In this document: piece by piece, positions 1 to 8,480 of the stretch
Numbering within the stretch: position 1 is the stretch's first letter
Layout of the letters: each line of letters starts with the position of its first letter
Origin: Legionella micdadei
Lineage (GTDB): Bacteria > Pseudomonadota > Gammaproteobacteria > Legionellales > Legionellaceae
Length of the DNA: 64,000 bases
Direction: 5' to 3'
Assembly: GCF_000953635.1 (NCBI RefSeq)
Contig: NZ_LN614830.1
Coordinates: 2,409,001 to 2,473,000, forward strand
Notes under the pieces: generated by a model
Told to the model about the DNA's origin: nothing
What the model saw: only the letters and a program-made list of their open reading frames with translations
The model's database searches: none
Translations under genes and position numbers: made by a program

Positions 1-2126
1 CCTTTCTTAGCCCGCAAATCTTCAATAGCTAATTTGACTTCGCCAATCTGTACTTCATTTAAATCAGGTTCATTAAGCGCAGCAAGCATCCTGATAATAT
101 TCGGGAATAAATTTTCACGCTGGTTTTGTAACATCGTTGTGAAAGTAACAATCGTCCTTAACTGATCATCCCGTTCTTGCCCTATTTTTTGCCCACGTGC
201 TTGCAACGTATTAATTAATTCAAACCCCTCGTTTTCCAAAGAAGAGATCAAAGGCGCCAAAAGTTCATTTCTGAAATTCAGCTCAGGAGAATTGGTTTTT
301 AATTCAAGGCATAGCTCAATAATCTGCTGGATCTGGATGAGGGATGGACTTGGCTTAAAGTTAAAGCAACGGACAAGTGCATTTATAAGTTCGGAACGCT
401 CATTTGCTTCGAGCGACTGGATCAAACTTATACAATTTTTAATTGCCTTTTTCCAACTTTCGGTCGTGAGAGTAGATTCATCCGCAAAACTACAAGCTAA
501 AATGAATGCTAATTGATTTTTTTCGGTTTTAGTCCATGAAGGAATAGTTTGAATTTCAGTAAACTGTGCTTGAATATCGCTTAATCGAATTTCTGCTTTC
601 CAATGTTGGCCTATATACCGGTATAACCAAGGATCAAGATCAAAATGTTCGTCTTCAATAATCTGCTGACAAACGGTTTCGGGATTAACCCTGGTATCTT
701 CTGGATTTCTCAGTTGCATGCAGGCAGCGACTTGGCAGAAACGAGCTTCTTTAGGCGCCTGAGCCATCGCATAATGTACACCGGTTGGTCCCCAATCGAG
801 ATTCGCTAAATTCGAGCATTGTTCCTGCGGATTTTGCGCTTTCTCCAGAACCTCCATGACACGGTTTAGAGTAATTAAAAAATGCCCCTCATGTTGAATG
901 GGGCAAGGATGTGGAAGAGTAAGGTTCTTCTCGCTAACCTGAGTTAAGAAAATTTGTGTGTAAGCTTCAAAAAAAGCGTTGAAGTCAAAATGATGGTGTT
1001 CGTTACGTAGATGTGCAGCAGCAAGCGTATTCCACCACTCTCTTTGCTCAATGGGCAGCTGTAGAAGCTTTTGCAGGTTTTTGAGTCCATGGGGGCTCAA
1101 AAGTGCGTTTTGAGCAGCTGCATCCTTAAGGAATTCAATATTAATGTTCTTATTTATACAGACTGTAAGAAGCTGCACAAATAAGCGCATATGGGCTTCA
1201 CCACCTAAAATAAAGAGTTTTGCAAGCAGAGGTACAACAAATTCTGCATCAGTTGCTTTTAACACGCTTAAAAGCGCCCTGATCTCTCTAACATGCGCAG
1301 GTAAGGCGGTCAATAATGCGTCTTTTTGGGCAGGGAAGCCATTATTACCTAACAGATGCTCAATTATTGTTTTTTGGAGAGTGGGCAATAAGGATTCCAG
1401 TTGCTCAACTGAAGGCATATTGACCGGTTTTGGCGTTTCAAGTATGGGTGCTAATGCAGAGGGAAGTCTATGCGGGGTACTTGTGTAGCATAGGGCTTGT
1501 TTTTCGTAATCAATATAAAATCCCTTAGGCAAATTGCCCGGGATAATTCCATCAGTGAAAGCATGTGCCTGCTCTTTGATTTTTTGTGACGCGGTATCTT
1601 GTATATTGTGAATGTTTAAAACCTGAAGTTGCCTGGCCAGATTTGGAAATTCGGCAAGCTCATCAAGCGATGTAAGGATAACATCGAGTGCAGCAGCTAC
1701 TTGGTGAATTTTTTCTTTTTGTTTGGTTTTAATAACGCGGGCCTGTTTAGGCAGAGCAAAGCTTCTTTGAATTTGAATAGCTGCCCGTACTATTGACGGA
1801 GGATTATTCAACTCTTTTTTTAGCGGATTAATCTTGGGTTCATGAGAAGTTCTTTGTAGATTGATTTCTGCTATTTGATTAAGAAAAGCACGTCGGGCTC
1901 TGAAAAAGAGATTCTCTGTAACAGCAGGATTATTTTCCAACTTAAAAATAAAAAGCCGCTTACGTGGTTCTGAAACAAACGACAGTATGGTGTCGATATC
2001 TTCTGCGGATATATGTTCAGGCTTAAGTTCAACTTCGATGGGGAGATAATCGATTTCAGTTTCGTGGGTAGCAATTAAATCTTCTAGTAACCGTTTCAAA
2101 TATTGATTATTTGTAGAAATTGTCAT
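1..2126 (-). CDS. Large protein of unknown function, partial (C-terminus outside window); effector candidate
   Basis: One uninterrupted minus-strand reading frame runs from the ATG at 2124-2126 to the left edge, giving at least 708 codons. It starts MTISTNNQYLKRLLEDL. It has no signal peptide or obvious membrane segment. It looks largely alpha-helical and is rich in Leu, Glu, Gln and Asn. A GGGA lies 6 nt upstream of the ATG as a modest ribosome binding site. I recognise no domain. Its size, cytoplasmic look and helical repeat-like character resemble large Dot/Icm substrates of Legionella, but the C-terminal translocation signal lies outside the window, so this is only inference. Plus-strand frames inside the gene are antisense shadows. 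Confidence 0.8.
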   Translation of the reverse strand, partial: MTISTNNQYLKRLLEDLIATHETEIDYLPIEVELKPEHISAEDIDTILSFVSEPRKRLFIFKLENNPAVTENLFFRARRAFLNQIAEINLQRTSHEPKINPLKKELNNPPSIVRAAIQIQRSFALPKQARVIKTKQKEKIHQVAAALDVILTSLDELAEFPNLARQLQVLNIHNIQDTASQKIKEQAHAFTDGIIPGNLPKGFYIDYEKQALCYTSTPHRLPSALAPILETPKPVNMPSVEQLESLLPTLQKTIIEHLLGNNGFPAQKDALLTALPAHVREIRALLSVLKATDAEFVVPLLAKLFILGGEAHMRLFVQLLTVCINKNINIEFLKDAAAQNALLSPHGLKNLQKLLQLPIEQREWWNTLAAAHLRNEHHHFDFNAFFEAYTQIFLTQVSEKNLTLPHPCPIQHEGHFLITLNRVMEVLEKAQNPQEQCSNLANLDWGPTGVHYAMAQAPKEARFCQVAACMQLRNPEDTRVNPETVCQQIIEDEHFDLDPWLYRYIGQHWKAEIRLSDIQAQFTEIQTIPSWTKTEKNQLAFILACSFADESTLTTESWKKAIKNCISLIQSLEANERSELINALVRCFNFKPSPSLIQIQQIIELCLELKTNSPELNFRNELLAPLISSLENEGFELINTLQARGQKIGQERDDQLRTIVTFTTMLQNQRENLFPNIIRMLAALNEPDLNEVQIGEVKLAIEDLRAKK

Positions 2127-2339
2127 GAAAAATCCCAGAGAGATTAAAAAAATCGCTATATATTAATCGAAATAAGGAATAATATAAATTCTTTTTGATA
2201 ATTATTTTTGCAGATTATCTAAAAGTTAGAACGAAACCCTAATTTTATACGGCCTCGTGTGCGCAGCTAAACGAAGAAATAGCCTCGATTTTTCTTCATG
2301 AAATTTCACCCTCAGCATTTCGAAAATCAAGATTATATA

Positions 2340-2367
2340 TTGTTTTTCGATAAATTTTTATTATAAT
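2340..2367 (+). promoter_or_regulatory. Sigma70-type promoter for the DUF2975 gene
   Basis: TTGTTT (2340-2345) and a perfect TATAAT (2362-2367) are separated by 16 nt and lie about 35 nt upstream of the ATG at 2403. Confidence 0.5.
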
Positions 2368-2402
2368 TCGATTTTGTTAATTTGTTCGAGGAGTTTTCAT
2401 TC

Positions 2403-2945
2403 ATGCAAAAAATTAAATCCGTAAGCCACGTCCTTTCCCAATTTTTTCGAGGACTCTGCTGGCTACTGCCGCTTATCATGTCCTATTTCACTTTGTTTCA
2501 TCTCGAAGGCGCATTGAATATAGGCGTTTTCTCCCAAGTGATTTCATCTGAAAAAGTTCAAAATGCAGGTTATTTCTCACTCACCCACCGCCTTTTTATT
2601 TTATTAATCGAATTTTTACCTTTATCCATAACGGTATTGATTTGCCATAAGTTAGCCAATTTATTTCGCTTGTATGAACGAGGCTATTTATTTGAAGAGG
2701 AAAATATAAGTCTAATTAAGCATGTGGCAATTTTTATGCTTATCGGCCAACTGATTCAATTGGTCTATCAGCCGCTAATCACCGCGGCATTGACCCTCAA
2801 TAATCCCGCTGGTGAGCGATTTGCAAGCATAACCTTAGGCACTACCAATGCATCTACCATCATCACTGCGATTATCATGTTAGTAGCTTCCTGGATTATC
2901 AAGGAAGCTCAGCAATTAAACGTGGATTCCAAATTAACCATTTGA
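2403..2945 (+). CDS. DUF2975 family membrane protein
   Basis: This 180-residue integral membrane protein has about four hydrophobic segments: near the N-terminus (around the LCWLLPLIMSYF stretch), mid-protein (LFILLIEFLPLSITVLI), around AIFMLIGQLIQLVYQPL, and near the C-terminus (IITAIIMLVASWII). The length, topology and pairing with a small HTH gene fit DUF2975. I chose the ATG at 2403 because AGGAG lies 8-9 nt upstream; an in-frame TTG at 2382 has no ribosome binding site. Only 12 nt separate it from the next gene. DUF2975/HTH pairs are common in bacteria, and the regulator probably controls the membrane partner. Its biochemical function is unknown. Confidence 0.75.
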   Translation: MQKIKSVSHVLSQFFRGLCWLLPLIMSYFTLFHLEGALNIGVFSQVISSEKVQNAGYFSLTHRLFILLIEFLPLSITVLICHKLANLFRLYERGYLFEEENISLIKHVAIFMLIGQLIQLVYQPLITAALTLNNPAGERFASITLGTTNASTIITAIIMLVASWIIKEAQQLNVDSKLTI

Positions 2946-2957
2946 GGGAAAACAGCA

Positions 2958-3164
2958 ATGGCTATACTTATTAATTTGGACGTGATGATGGCAAAACGCA
3001 AATGCCGGCTTAAAGAATTAGCAGAAGCGATAGGAATTACCGAAGCTAATTTATCTATTTTAAAAAATGGAAAAGCTAAAGCCATCCGATTTTCTACGCT
3101 TGATGCTATTTGCACTTATTTAGATTGCCAACCCGGGGATATTGTTGAATACCGTAAGGAGTGA
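2958..3164 (+). CDS. Cro/CI-type HTH transcriptional regulator (YozG-like)
   Basis: This 68-residue protein is almost entirely one XRE-type helix-turn-helix. The core LKELAEAIGITEANLSILK is the HTH, followed by a second helix pair including FSTLDAICTYLDCQPGDIVEY, typical of the HTH_26/YozG group. A GAGGG lies 10 nt before the ATG, and the start is 12 nt after the DUF2975 stop, so the two genes are co-transcribed. It probably autoregulates the pair. No operator could be identified. Confidence 0.85.
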   Translation: MAILINLDVMMAKRKCRLKELAEAIGITEANLSILKNGKAKAIRFSTLDAICTYLDCQPGDIVEYRKE

Positions 3165-3233
3165 ATGCAAGTGCATTCCGACGTTGAATGCACTGAGCCG
3201 GGATAGATAATTTGTTGGGCCTTGGCCCAACAA
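3163..3233. other. Hairpin-rich intergenic segment
   Basis: Two palindromes follow the regulator's stop. GAATGCA/TGCATTC (3163-3178) has a 2-nt loop. TTGTTGGGCC/GGCCCAACAA (3212-3233) has a perfect 10-bp stem. Neither is followed by a T-run, so a role as classical terminator is unproven; a processing site or protein-binding palindrome is also possible. Confidence 0.5.
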
Positions 3234-3340
3234 TTCAAGAATGAAGAAGAGCACAGTGCGATCCTTAAATTTGGGAAATTCTTGGCTTCACAGAATTCTT
3301 CAATTATGATGCTTTTAATGCAAAATTGTGATCAACCCCA

Positions 3341-5128
3341 ATGCTTTTTGAAAGAAAATTATTTCTATCCCTACTCTATTTAATAATATCACTAGCTAGT
3401 TTAAAGTTATTTGCTTCCATCCACCCTGAGTTCGAAACTACAATGATAAATAAATTTTATAAAATTGCAGCTGATTATGAAAAAAGCTTATTTGATTATT
3501 CACCCGAACTCGGGCTTTTTTGGGGGAAATCAGATGTAGCTCAGGATAGATTTACCGATTACTCCATTGAGGCCACTGAGAAATGGCAACAGCAAGAAGA
3601 TCATTTCCTTAATGCCTTATCCCAATTGGACGAGGCAGCACTTAAAAAAACCCCAGTGTATAGCACTTATTTGCTTTTAAAAGAAACATTAGAAAATAAA
3701 AAAGCGAGCCGAATTTGTAAAGAAGAGCTTTGGGATGTTAATCCAGCGTGGGGATGGCATGTGAAAATGGCTATCGTTGCTGAAAAACAGCCAATAGGCA
3801 CCATTGAAAACAGACGTTTGGCACTAAAACGCTGGCAAACATTTGACCGGGTGGTGGATGATCAAATCACCAATTTAAAAAAGGGTCTTGCGCTTAGGTA
3901 TAGTGCGCCTAAACCTGCTATTGAAAGAGTACTAGCTCAACTTAAAATAATGTTGAATAGCGGGGTCGAAGAATCGCCTTTTTTTAATTTCGCCAAACAA
4001 GATAATAACCCTGTTTTTAAACAAGAAATCGCCAGCATCATTGGCACCGTGATCAACCCCTCACTCATTAAATACATCAATTACCTAGAGAACGAATACC
4101 TACCTTTAGCAAGGAAAGTGCTCGGTGTTTCAGCTTTACCCGCAGGAGCCCAGTGTTATCAAGCGAAAATAAAACAAGAAACCACTCTCTCTAAATCCCC
4201 TGAAGAAATTCATCAACTTGGCCTGCAATACATACAAAAATTGTCTCAGGAAATCGGCGACATTGGGTTAAAACAATACGGTACTTCTGACATTACCCAT
4301 GTTTTTCAGCAAGCGCAACTTGATCCCGAAAATTATTTTTCCTCGGAAAAAGAACTTCTAGATTATAATTTTGCCGCACTTGAGAGGGCAAAATCGAAGT
4401 TAGCGAATTGGTTTGATACCGTTCCCAAAACAGAAGGAACAATCAAACCCTATCCAGAGTATCGAGCCAAAACAGGCGCTTCAGGAGAATACCACCCACC
4501 CAGTGAAGACGGCACAGAACCGGGTATCTTTTATATTAATACCTTTGAACCCCAGAAACGCAATCGTATCGACCAAGAAGCCACTTTATTTCATGAATTA
4601 ATCCCAGGCCATCATTTTCAGATAGCCTTAACTTACGAGAATAAATCCCTTCCGAGCCTAAACAAATACTTGTGGAATTCAGGTTATGGCGAGGGCTGGG
4701 CATTGTACGTGGAGCGGCTCGCTGACGAGATGGGGTTGTATCAGGACGACATTTCCAGACTAGGCATGTTATCAAATGAAATTTTAAGAGCTGCACGCTT
4801 AGTTGTTGATACCGGCCTGCACACGATGGGATGGTCGCGGGAAAAAGCGATACAATTTTTAGTTGATCACACGTCGCTTAGTAAAAATATTATTGAAGCG
4901 GAAGTCGATCGTTATATCATGCTGCCCGGGCAAGCCACAGCTTATATGCTTGGTAAAGCTGAAATCGAGGATTTACGTGCTTTAGCAAAAAAACAGCTCA
5001 AAGATCGGTTTGATATACGCGAATTTCATAATCAAGTCTTACAAAACGGCTCACTGAGTTTGCCAGTGCTGAGAGTAGTGATTGAGAACTGGTTGCGGGA
5101 ATACGATCGACAGCATCCGGGAAATTAG
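3341..5128 (+). CDS. DUF885 family secreted metallopeptidase-like protein
   Basis: This 595-residue protein has an N-terminal hydrophobic export signal (about residues 6-26). The zinc-peptidase-like motif HELIPGHH lies near residue 418 and is followed downstream by GEGWALYVERLADEMG, the conserved downstream signature of DUF885. Members are about 550-620 residues, so this copy is full length. It is probably a periplasmic or outer-membrane-associated peptidase; the substrate is unknown. The gene stands alone, separated from its neighbours by more than 100 nt on either side. Confidence 0.85.
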   Translation: MLFERKLFLSLLYLIISLASLKLFASIHPEFETTMINKFYKIAADYEKSLFDYSPELGLFWGKSDVAQDRFTDYSIEATEKWQQQEDHFLNALSQLDEAALKKTPVYSTYLLLKETLENKKASRICKEELWDVNPAWGWHVKMAIVAEKQPIGTIENRRLALKRWQTFDRVVDDQITNLKKGLALRYSAPKPAIERVLAQLKIMLNSGVEESPFFNFAKQDNNPVFKQEIASIIGTVINPSLIKYINYLENEYLPLARKVLGVSALPAGAQCYQAKIKQETTLSKSPEEIHQLGLQYIQKLSQEIGDIGLKQYGTSDITHVFQQAQLDPENYFSSEKELLDYNFAALERAKSKLANWFDTVPKTEGTIKPYPEYRAKTGASGEYHPPSEDGTEPGIFYINTFEPQKRNRIDQEATLFHELIPGHHFQIALTYENKSLPSLNKYLWNSGYGEGWALYVERLADEMGLYQDDISRLGMLSNEILRAARLVVDTGLHTMGWSREKAIQFLVDHTSLSKNIIEAEVDRYIMLPGQATAYMLGKAEIEDLRALAKKQLKDRFDIREFHNQVLQNGSLSLPVLRVVIENWLREYDRQHPGN

Positions 5129-5246
5129 ATTTTTTGATAGATTTGTAAATTCATTTACGTTATGGTTTTGTCTTAATCATTAACTGGATTGCCGCGAAAC
5201 TAGTCGCGGCTCGCAGACGGTAAGGACGCTTGTCAGCGCTAATACT

Positions 5247-6302
5247 ATGAGTAAAATTAGAAGGATTTTTATTCTTGCCAACGGCTCAATTTCTATCACT
5301 CAAAAAAAAACCAGTAAAAATGGTTATTTTGGTTTTTTTTGCCTGAATAATATCGCCTCTTGGCTCATGTTCGATCCCCAGAATTTTATTAATCAATTGG
5401 CTGAATATTGCGAAGAAGAGCATGTTCTTGCTTTAGATGGCCCAGGTTCTGATATTACTGAAGAAAATGGTTCGATTGTTAAATCAATCGGTGCATTAAT
5501 TGATGGGCATATCGGCAATAATGGTATTTCCGCCAATCTTACGAAAATAAAACAATTTTTAAAAAAACAGGCTGAGGAAGCCGAGCTAGCCGATGAGCTT
5601 TTGCTCATTTGTGGCGTCGGCTGGAGCCGCGGTGGATTTGTATTATGCCAAATGAAAGAATGGCTTGAGCAAAAATCAGTGCAAGGAAAATTTAAAATAC
5701 AAGCCATTCATCTCTATTTCATTGATACTGTCGTTGGCGGCCCAACTGATCGGTTACGATACCTCCTTAAAGAACGAAGGGGCCATTACTCAACGCCAAT
5801 CAATTTGAGCGTTCATAATTATTACTCAAACAGCGGTAATCTCAATATTTGGGACGCGGTATTAGAGTATCTTCCTGAAAAATATCAGATCAATACCCCT
5901 TTTTTTAGCGGGGTATTCGATACTACAAAAACTAGAACTTATTCCCTAGGCGAAAAAGAGTATACTCACAAAACATTTCACTGGTTGTTTCCTGCCACCC
6001 ACGAGGCTTTAGTAGGCAGGCCCCGCAATCGAATCGGGCAATGGGCTGGCGATCTCGTTCTTGCTGATATTGTTCGCCATCTGAGCGCGCTTTCCATTAA
6101 ACTCGATGAAAATTGGGTAGAAGAGACTATAGAAAAAGGCCAAACTGCGTTAGAGCAATTACGCAAATTAAATATTAACTGGGGAAACAACCGAAAATAT
6201 TTAGATTTTGAACTGCCTGATACCACCCTTTTTGGACGTGAACTGACTGAAGAGGATAATATTAATACATTTAATCGCATACCTGATTTTACGTATTCGT
6301 GA
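5247..6302 (+). CDS. Putative alpha/beta hydrolase (GxSxG; DUF2235/Tle1-like lipase?)
   Basis: This 351-residue protein has no signal peptide. A nucleophile-elbow motif GWSRGG lies near residue 124 after a hydrophobic strand (LLLICGV). An Asp follows a strand in LYFIDTVVGGP, and a His occurs in FPATHEALVG, giving a plausible Ser-Asp-His triad in the right order. The arrangement resembles DUF2235/Tle1-type phospholipases. Substrate and role are unknown. A cytoplasmic lipase-like protein with no operon partner could be a Dot/Icm substrate, but no translocation test is possible here. The ribosome binding site is weak, so the start is not certain. Confidence 0.65.
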   Translation: MSKIRRIFILANGSISITQKKTSKNGYFGFFCLNNIASWLMFDPQNFINQLAEYCEEEHVLALDGPGSDITEENGSIVKSIGALIDGHIGNNGISANLTKIKQFLKKQAEEAELADELLLICGVGWSRGGFVLCQMKEWLEQKSVQGKFKIQAIHLYFIDTVVGGPTDRLRYLLKERRGHYSTPINLSVHNYYSNSGNLNIWDAVLEYLPEKYQINTPFFSGVFDTTKTRTYSLGEKEYTHKTFHWLFPATHEALVGRPRNRIGQWAGDLVLADIVRHLSALSIKLDENWVEETIEKGQTALEQLRKLNINWGNNRKYLDFELPDTTLFGRELTEEDNINTFNRIPDFTYS

Positions 6303-6339
6303 AAAGTAATCGTCAGCTCCCTGCAAAAGATGACAAGCA

Positions 6340-6990
6340 TTAAATTAATGCCGCATCGTAATTCCTGTGTTGCTCTTCTAAAGCATCAATGTCATTACTG
6401 CAAAGATATCTTTTTAAACGATTAAATTTTGTTTCATCCCAAGAATAAATATCTAACTTTTGAATCCGCTCAATCACGTTGTCTTCAAACCGTTTTTTGA
6501 CTAATTTAGCTGGGCTGCCTGCAACAATACTATAAGGTTCAACATCCTTAGTCACTACACTATTCGCAGCCACAATAGCGCCTTCGCCAATCGTTACACC
6601 GGGCATGATGATTGAGCGCATTCCAAGCCATACTCCATCCTTAATCACTGTATCGCCTCTTCCCTCATAAGATTGAGCATAATAATCTGCAAAAGGGTAT
6701 AAACAGAACCAGTCCATGCGATGATTATGATTCCCCCCTAACATAATGATGGCTTCGGCTGCTATACACACATAATCACCGATATATAGTTGATCAATTT
6801 GCCATTGTGGCTCCCAATGGTTTAAACTGTATTGGTCGCCATAAAGGTATCTGACAACTGAGTCCTCAAAGCTTCCTGTCCAAGCATTACTGTAGTAGCT
6901 ATGCTTACCTTTAATATGAATATTGGGGTTTCTTACACTCTCATGTAGAAATTCAACTAAAGACCAATGTTTCTCTGCTGTTTTTGTCAT
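6340..6990 (-). CDS. CatB/Vat-type O-acetyltransferase (hexapeptide repeat)
   Basis: This 216-residue protein contains left-handed beta-helix hexapeptide repeats in its C-terminal half (for example GDTVIKDGVWLGMRSIIMPG and IGEGAIVAANSVVTKDVEPY). It also has the xenobiotic acetyltransferase signature with the likely catalytic His in LGGNHNHRMDWF. The architecture matches type B chloramphenicol and streptogramin acetyltransferases at normal length. The family transfers acetyl from acetyl-CoA to a hydroxyl group. The natural substrate here is unknown, and sequence alone does not prove antibiotic resistance. It is convergent with the hydrolase gene and divergent from the MFS gene. Confidence 0.88.
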   Translation of the reverse strand: MTKTAEKHWSLVEFLHESVRNPNIHIKGKHSYYSNAWTGSFEDSVVRYLYGDQYSLNHWEPQWQIDQLYIGDYVCIAAEAIIMLGGNHNHRMDWFCLYPFADYYAQSYEGRGDTVIKDGVWLGMRSIIMPGVTIGEGAIVAANSVVTKDVEPYSIVAGSPAKLVKKRFEDNVIERIQKLDIYSWDETKFNRLKRYLCSNDIDALEEQHRNYDAALI

Positions 6991-7152
6991 GCTTATTACC
7001 AGAATTCAAACGTCGCAATTTTATATTTGAATGCCTATCAAATAAAGCATTATTAGCAGCTCATAAAATCATTAAAAAATTGTCAGTACTCGTCGTTAGG
7101 ATTAGGGTCTGTTGACCCAAATATTCTCAAACCAATTTTTAAGGTGTAAACC

Positions 7153-8445
7153 ATGCATAAAGAAAATTCACTGTCGGCCATGTTTCCACTTTTCCTTGTT
7201 CTATTCATTGATGGTATGGGACTGGGGCTGTTATTCCCAATTCTCAATACCATTCTCATAGAACCGCAAGCAGGGTTTTTGCCGGTTGATACAAGCTTAA
7301 GCTTACGGGATTTTTATTATGGTTTAACCATTGGTATTTTTATGATTTGTTGGTTTTTCGGCGCAGCTATTTTAGGTGATTTATCAGATAATGTAGGTCG
7401 AAAAAAATCATTGATGATCTGTCTTATCGGTGCTTTCTTTGGTTATTTCTTATCAGCCCTTGCGATTGTGTGCCATAATTTTTGGCTGCTGATTTTAGGA
7501 CGCATCATTGCAGGATTTACTTCAGGCAGCCAACCCATAGCGCAAGCTGCAATTGTGGATGTCAGTTCGGAGGACCACAAAGCGCGTAATATTGGGCTTA
7601 TCCTTCTATCGGTATCCTTAGGTTTTGTGTTTGGCCCTGTCTTTGGCGGATTACTGTCAGATAATCGCTGGGTATCCTGGTTTAACTTTGAGACGCCAAT
7701 GTATTTTGCAGCTGCTTTGTCCTTGGTCAATGCTTTTTTATTGCAATGGTCATTCCGGGAAACATTTGTCAAAGCCAACAACCATAAGCTCGCCATTCGA
7801 TGGCATCATGCCGTGCACATTTTTATTTCGGCATTTCAGCACGATTCGATAAAAAAATACTCTTTTGTTTTGCTTGTCATGATTTTTGGTTGGTCAAATT
7901 ATTTCTCATTCATCTCAATGTACCTATCACAAGTTTACCATTACTCAACTATGGAAAATTCATTTTTCCTGGCTCTAATGGGACTTGGATTTAGTTTAGG
8001 TTGCGGATCCATTGTGAATTATTGCACCAAGCGTTATTCTTTCGATCGAATAGTCATTGTTGGGTTAACCATCACAGCCACTTTAGTCTTGTTAACATTA
8101 CTCGTTAACCAAGAATGGGTAGCCTGGCTTGCCGCGTTATTGATCGGCGTTAGCTTATCTGTCGCCTATTCGGTCTTACTTACTATTTTTTCTAACCAAG
8201 TTAATGAAAACGAACAAGGTTGGGTCATGGGTGTAACTGGCTCAGTTATGGCACTCTGCTTTGGTTTGACTTCAATTTTTACAGGCTTCATTGCGCAAGT
8301 TGGTGCTGTCTTACCGATGATGCTGGCTACAATTGGTTTAGCAGGAAGCGCTGGGATCTTATTGCTTATCAAATTAAGCAGCTCAAATAAGATAAGCGAG
8401 AAGATGGCTAATCCCAATTTAGATGAAGCCCCTCCTTCCATTTAA
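7153..8445 (+). CDS. MFS transporter (drug/metabolite efflux type)
   Basis: This 430-residue polytopic inner-membrane protein has about 12 hydrophobic segments. The MFS motif A appears as GDLSDNVGRKKSL in the loop after the second helix (about residues 76-90), as in TetA/Bcr-like members. AAGGTG precedes the ATG. The substrate cannot be deduced. The family couples transport to the proton gradient. The gene is monocistronic and convergent with pilT. Confidence 0.88.
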   Translation: MHKENSLSAMFPLFLVLFIDGMGLGLLFPILNTILIEPQAGFLPVDTSLSLRDFYYGLTIGIFMICWFFGAAILGDLSDNVGRKKSLMICLIGAFFGYFLSALAIVCHNFWLLILGRIIAGFTSGSQPIAQAAIVDVSSEDHKARNIGLILLSVSLGFVFGPVFGGLLSDNRWVSWFNFETPMYFAAALSLVNAFLLQWSFRETFVKANNHKLAIRWHHAVHIFISAFQHDSIKKYSFVLLVMIFGWSNYFSFISMYLSQVYHYSTMENSFFLALMGLGFSLGCGSIVNYCTKRYSFDRIVIVGLTITATLVLLTLLVNQEWVAWLAALLIGVSLSVAYSVLLTIFSNQVNENEQGWVMGVTGSVMALCFGLTSIFTGFIAQVGAVLPMMLATIGLAGSAGILLLIKLSSSNKISEKMANPNLDEAPPSI

Positions 8446-8480
8446 ATTTTAAGTTAAGAATATATTGCAGGAAGCTCTAT

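Noticed and set aside
292-1488. Plus-strand open frames at 292-516 and 1144-1488
   Set aside because: They are antisense to an uninterrupted 708-codon minus-strand frame, have no ribosome binding sites and show no protein-like features.
2130-2200. Possible PmrA box upstream of the large left-edge gene
   Set aside because: The half-sites (CTTATT and TTAATAT) are 9 nt apart instead of the 11 nt needed for the known PmrA repeat, and the first is poorly matched.
6340-6990. Calling the acetyltransferase a chloramphenicol resistance gene
   Set aside because: Family membership is clear, but chromosomal CatB/Vat-like enzymes have many substrates, so resistance cannot be claimed from sequence.
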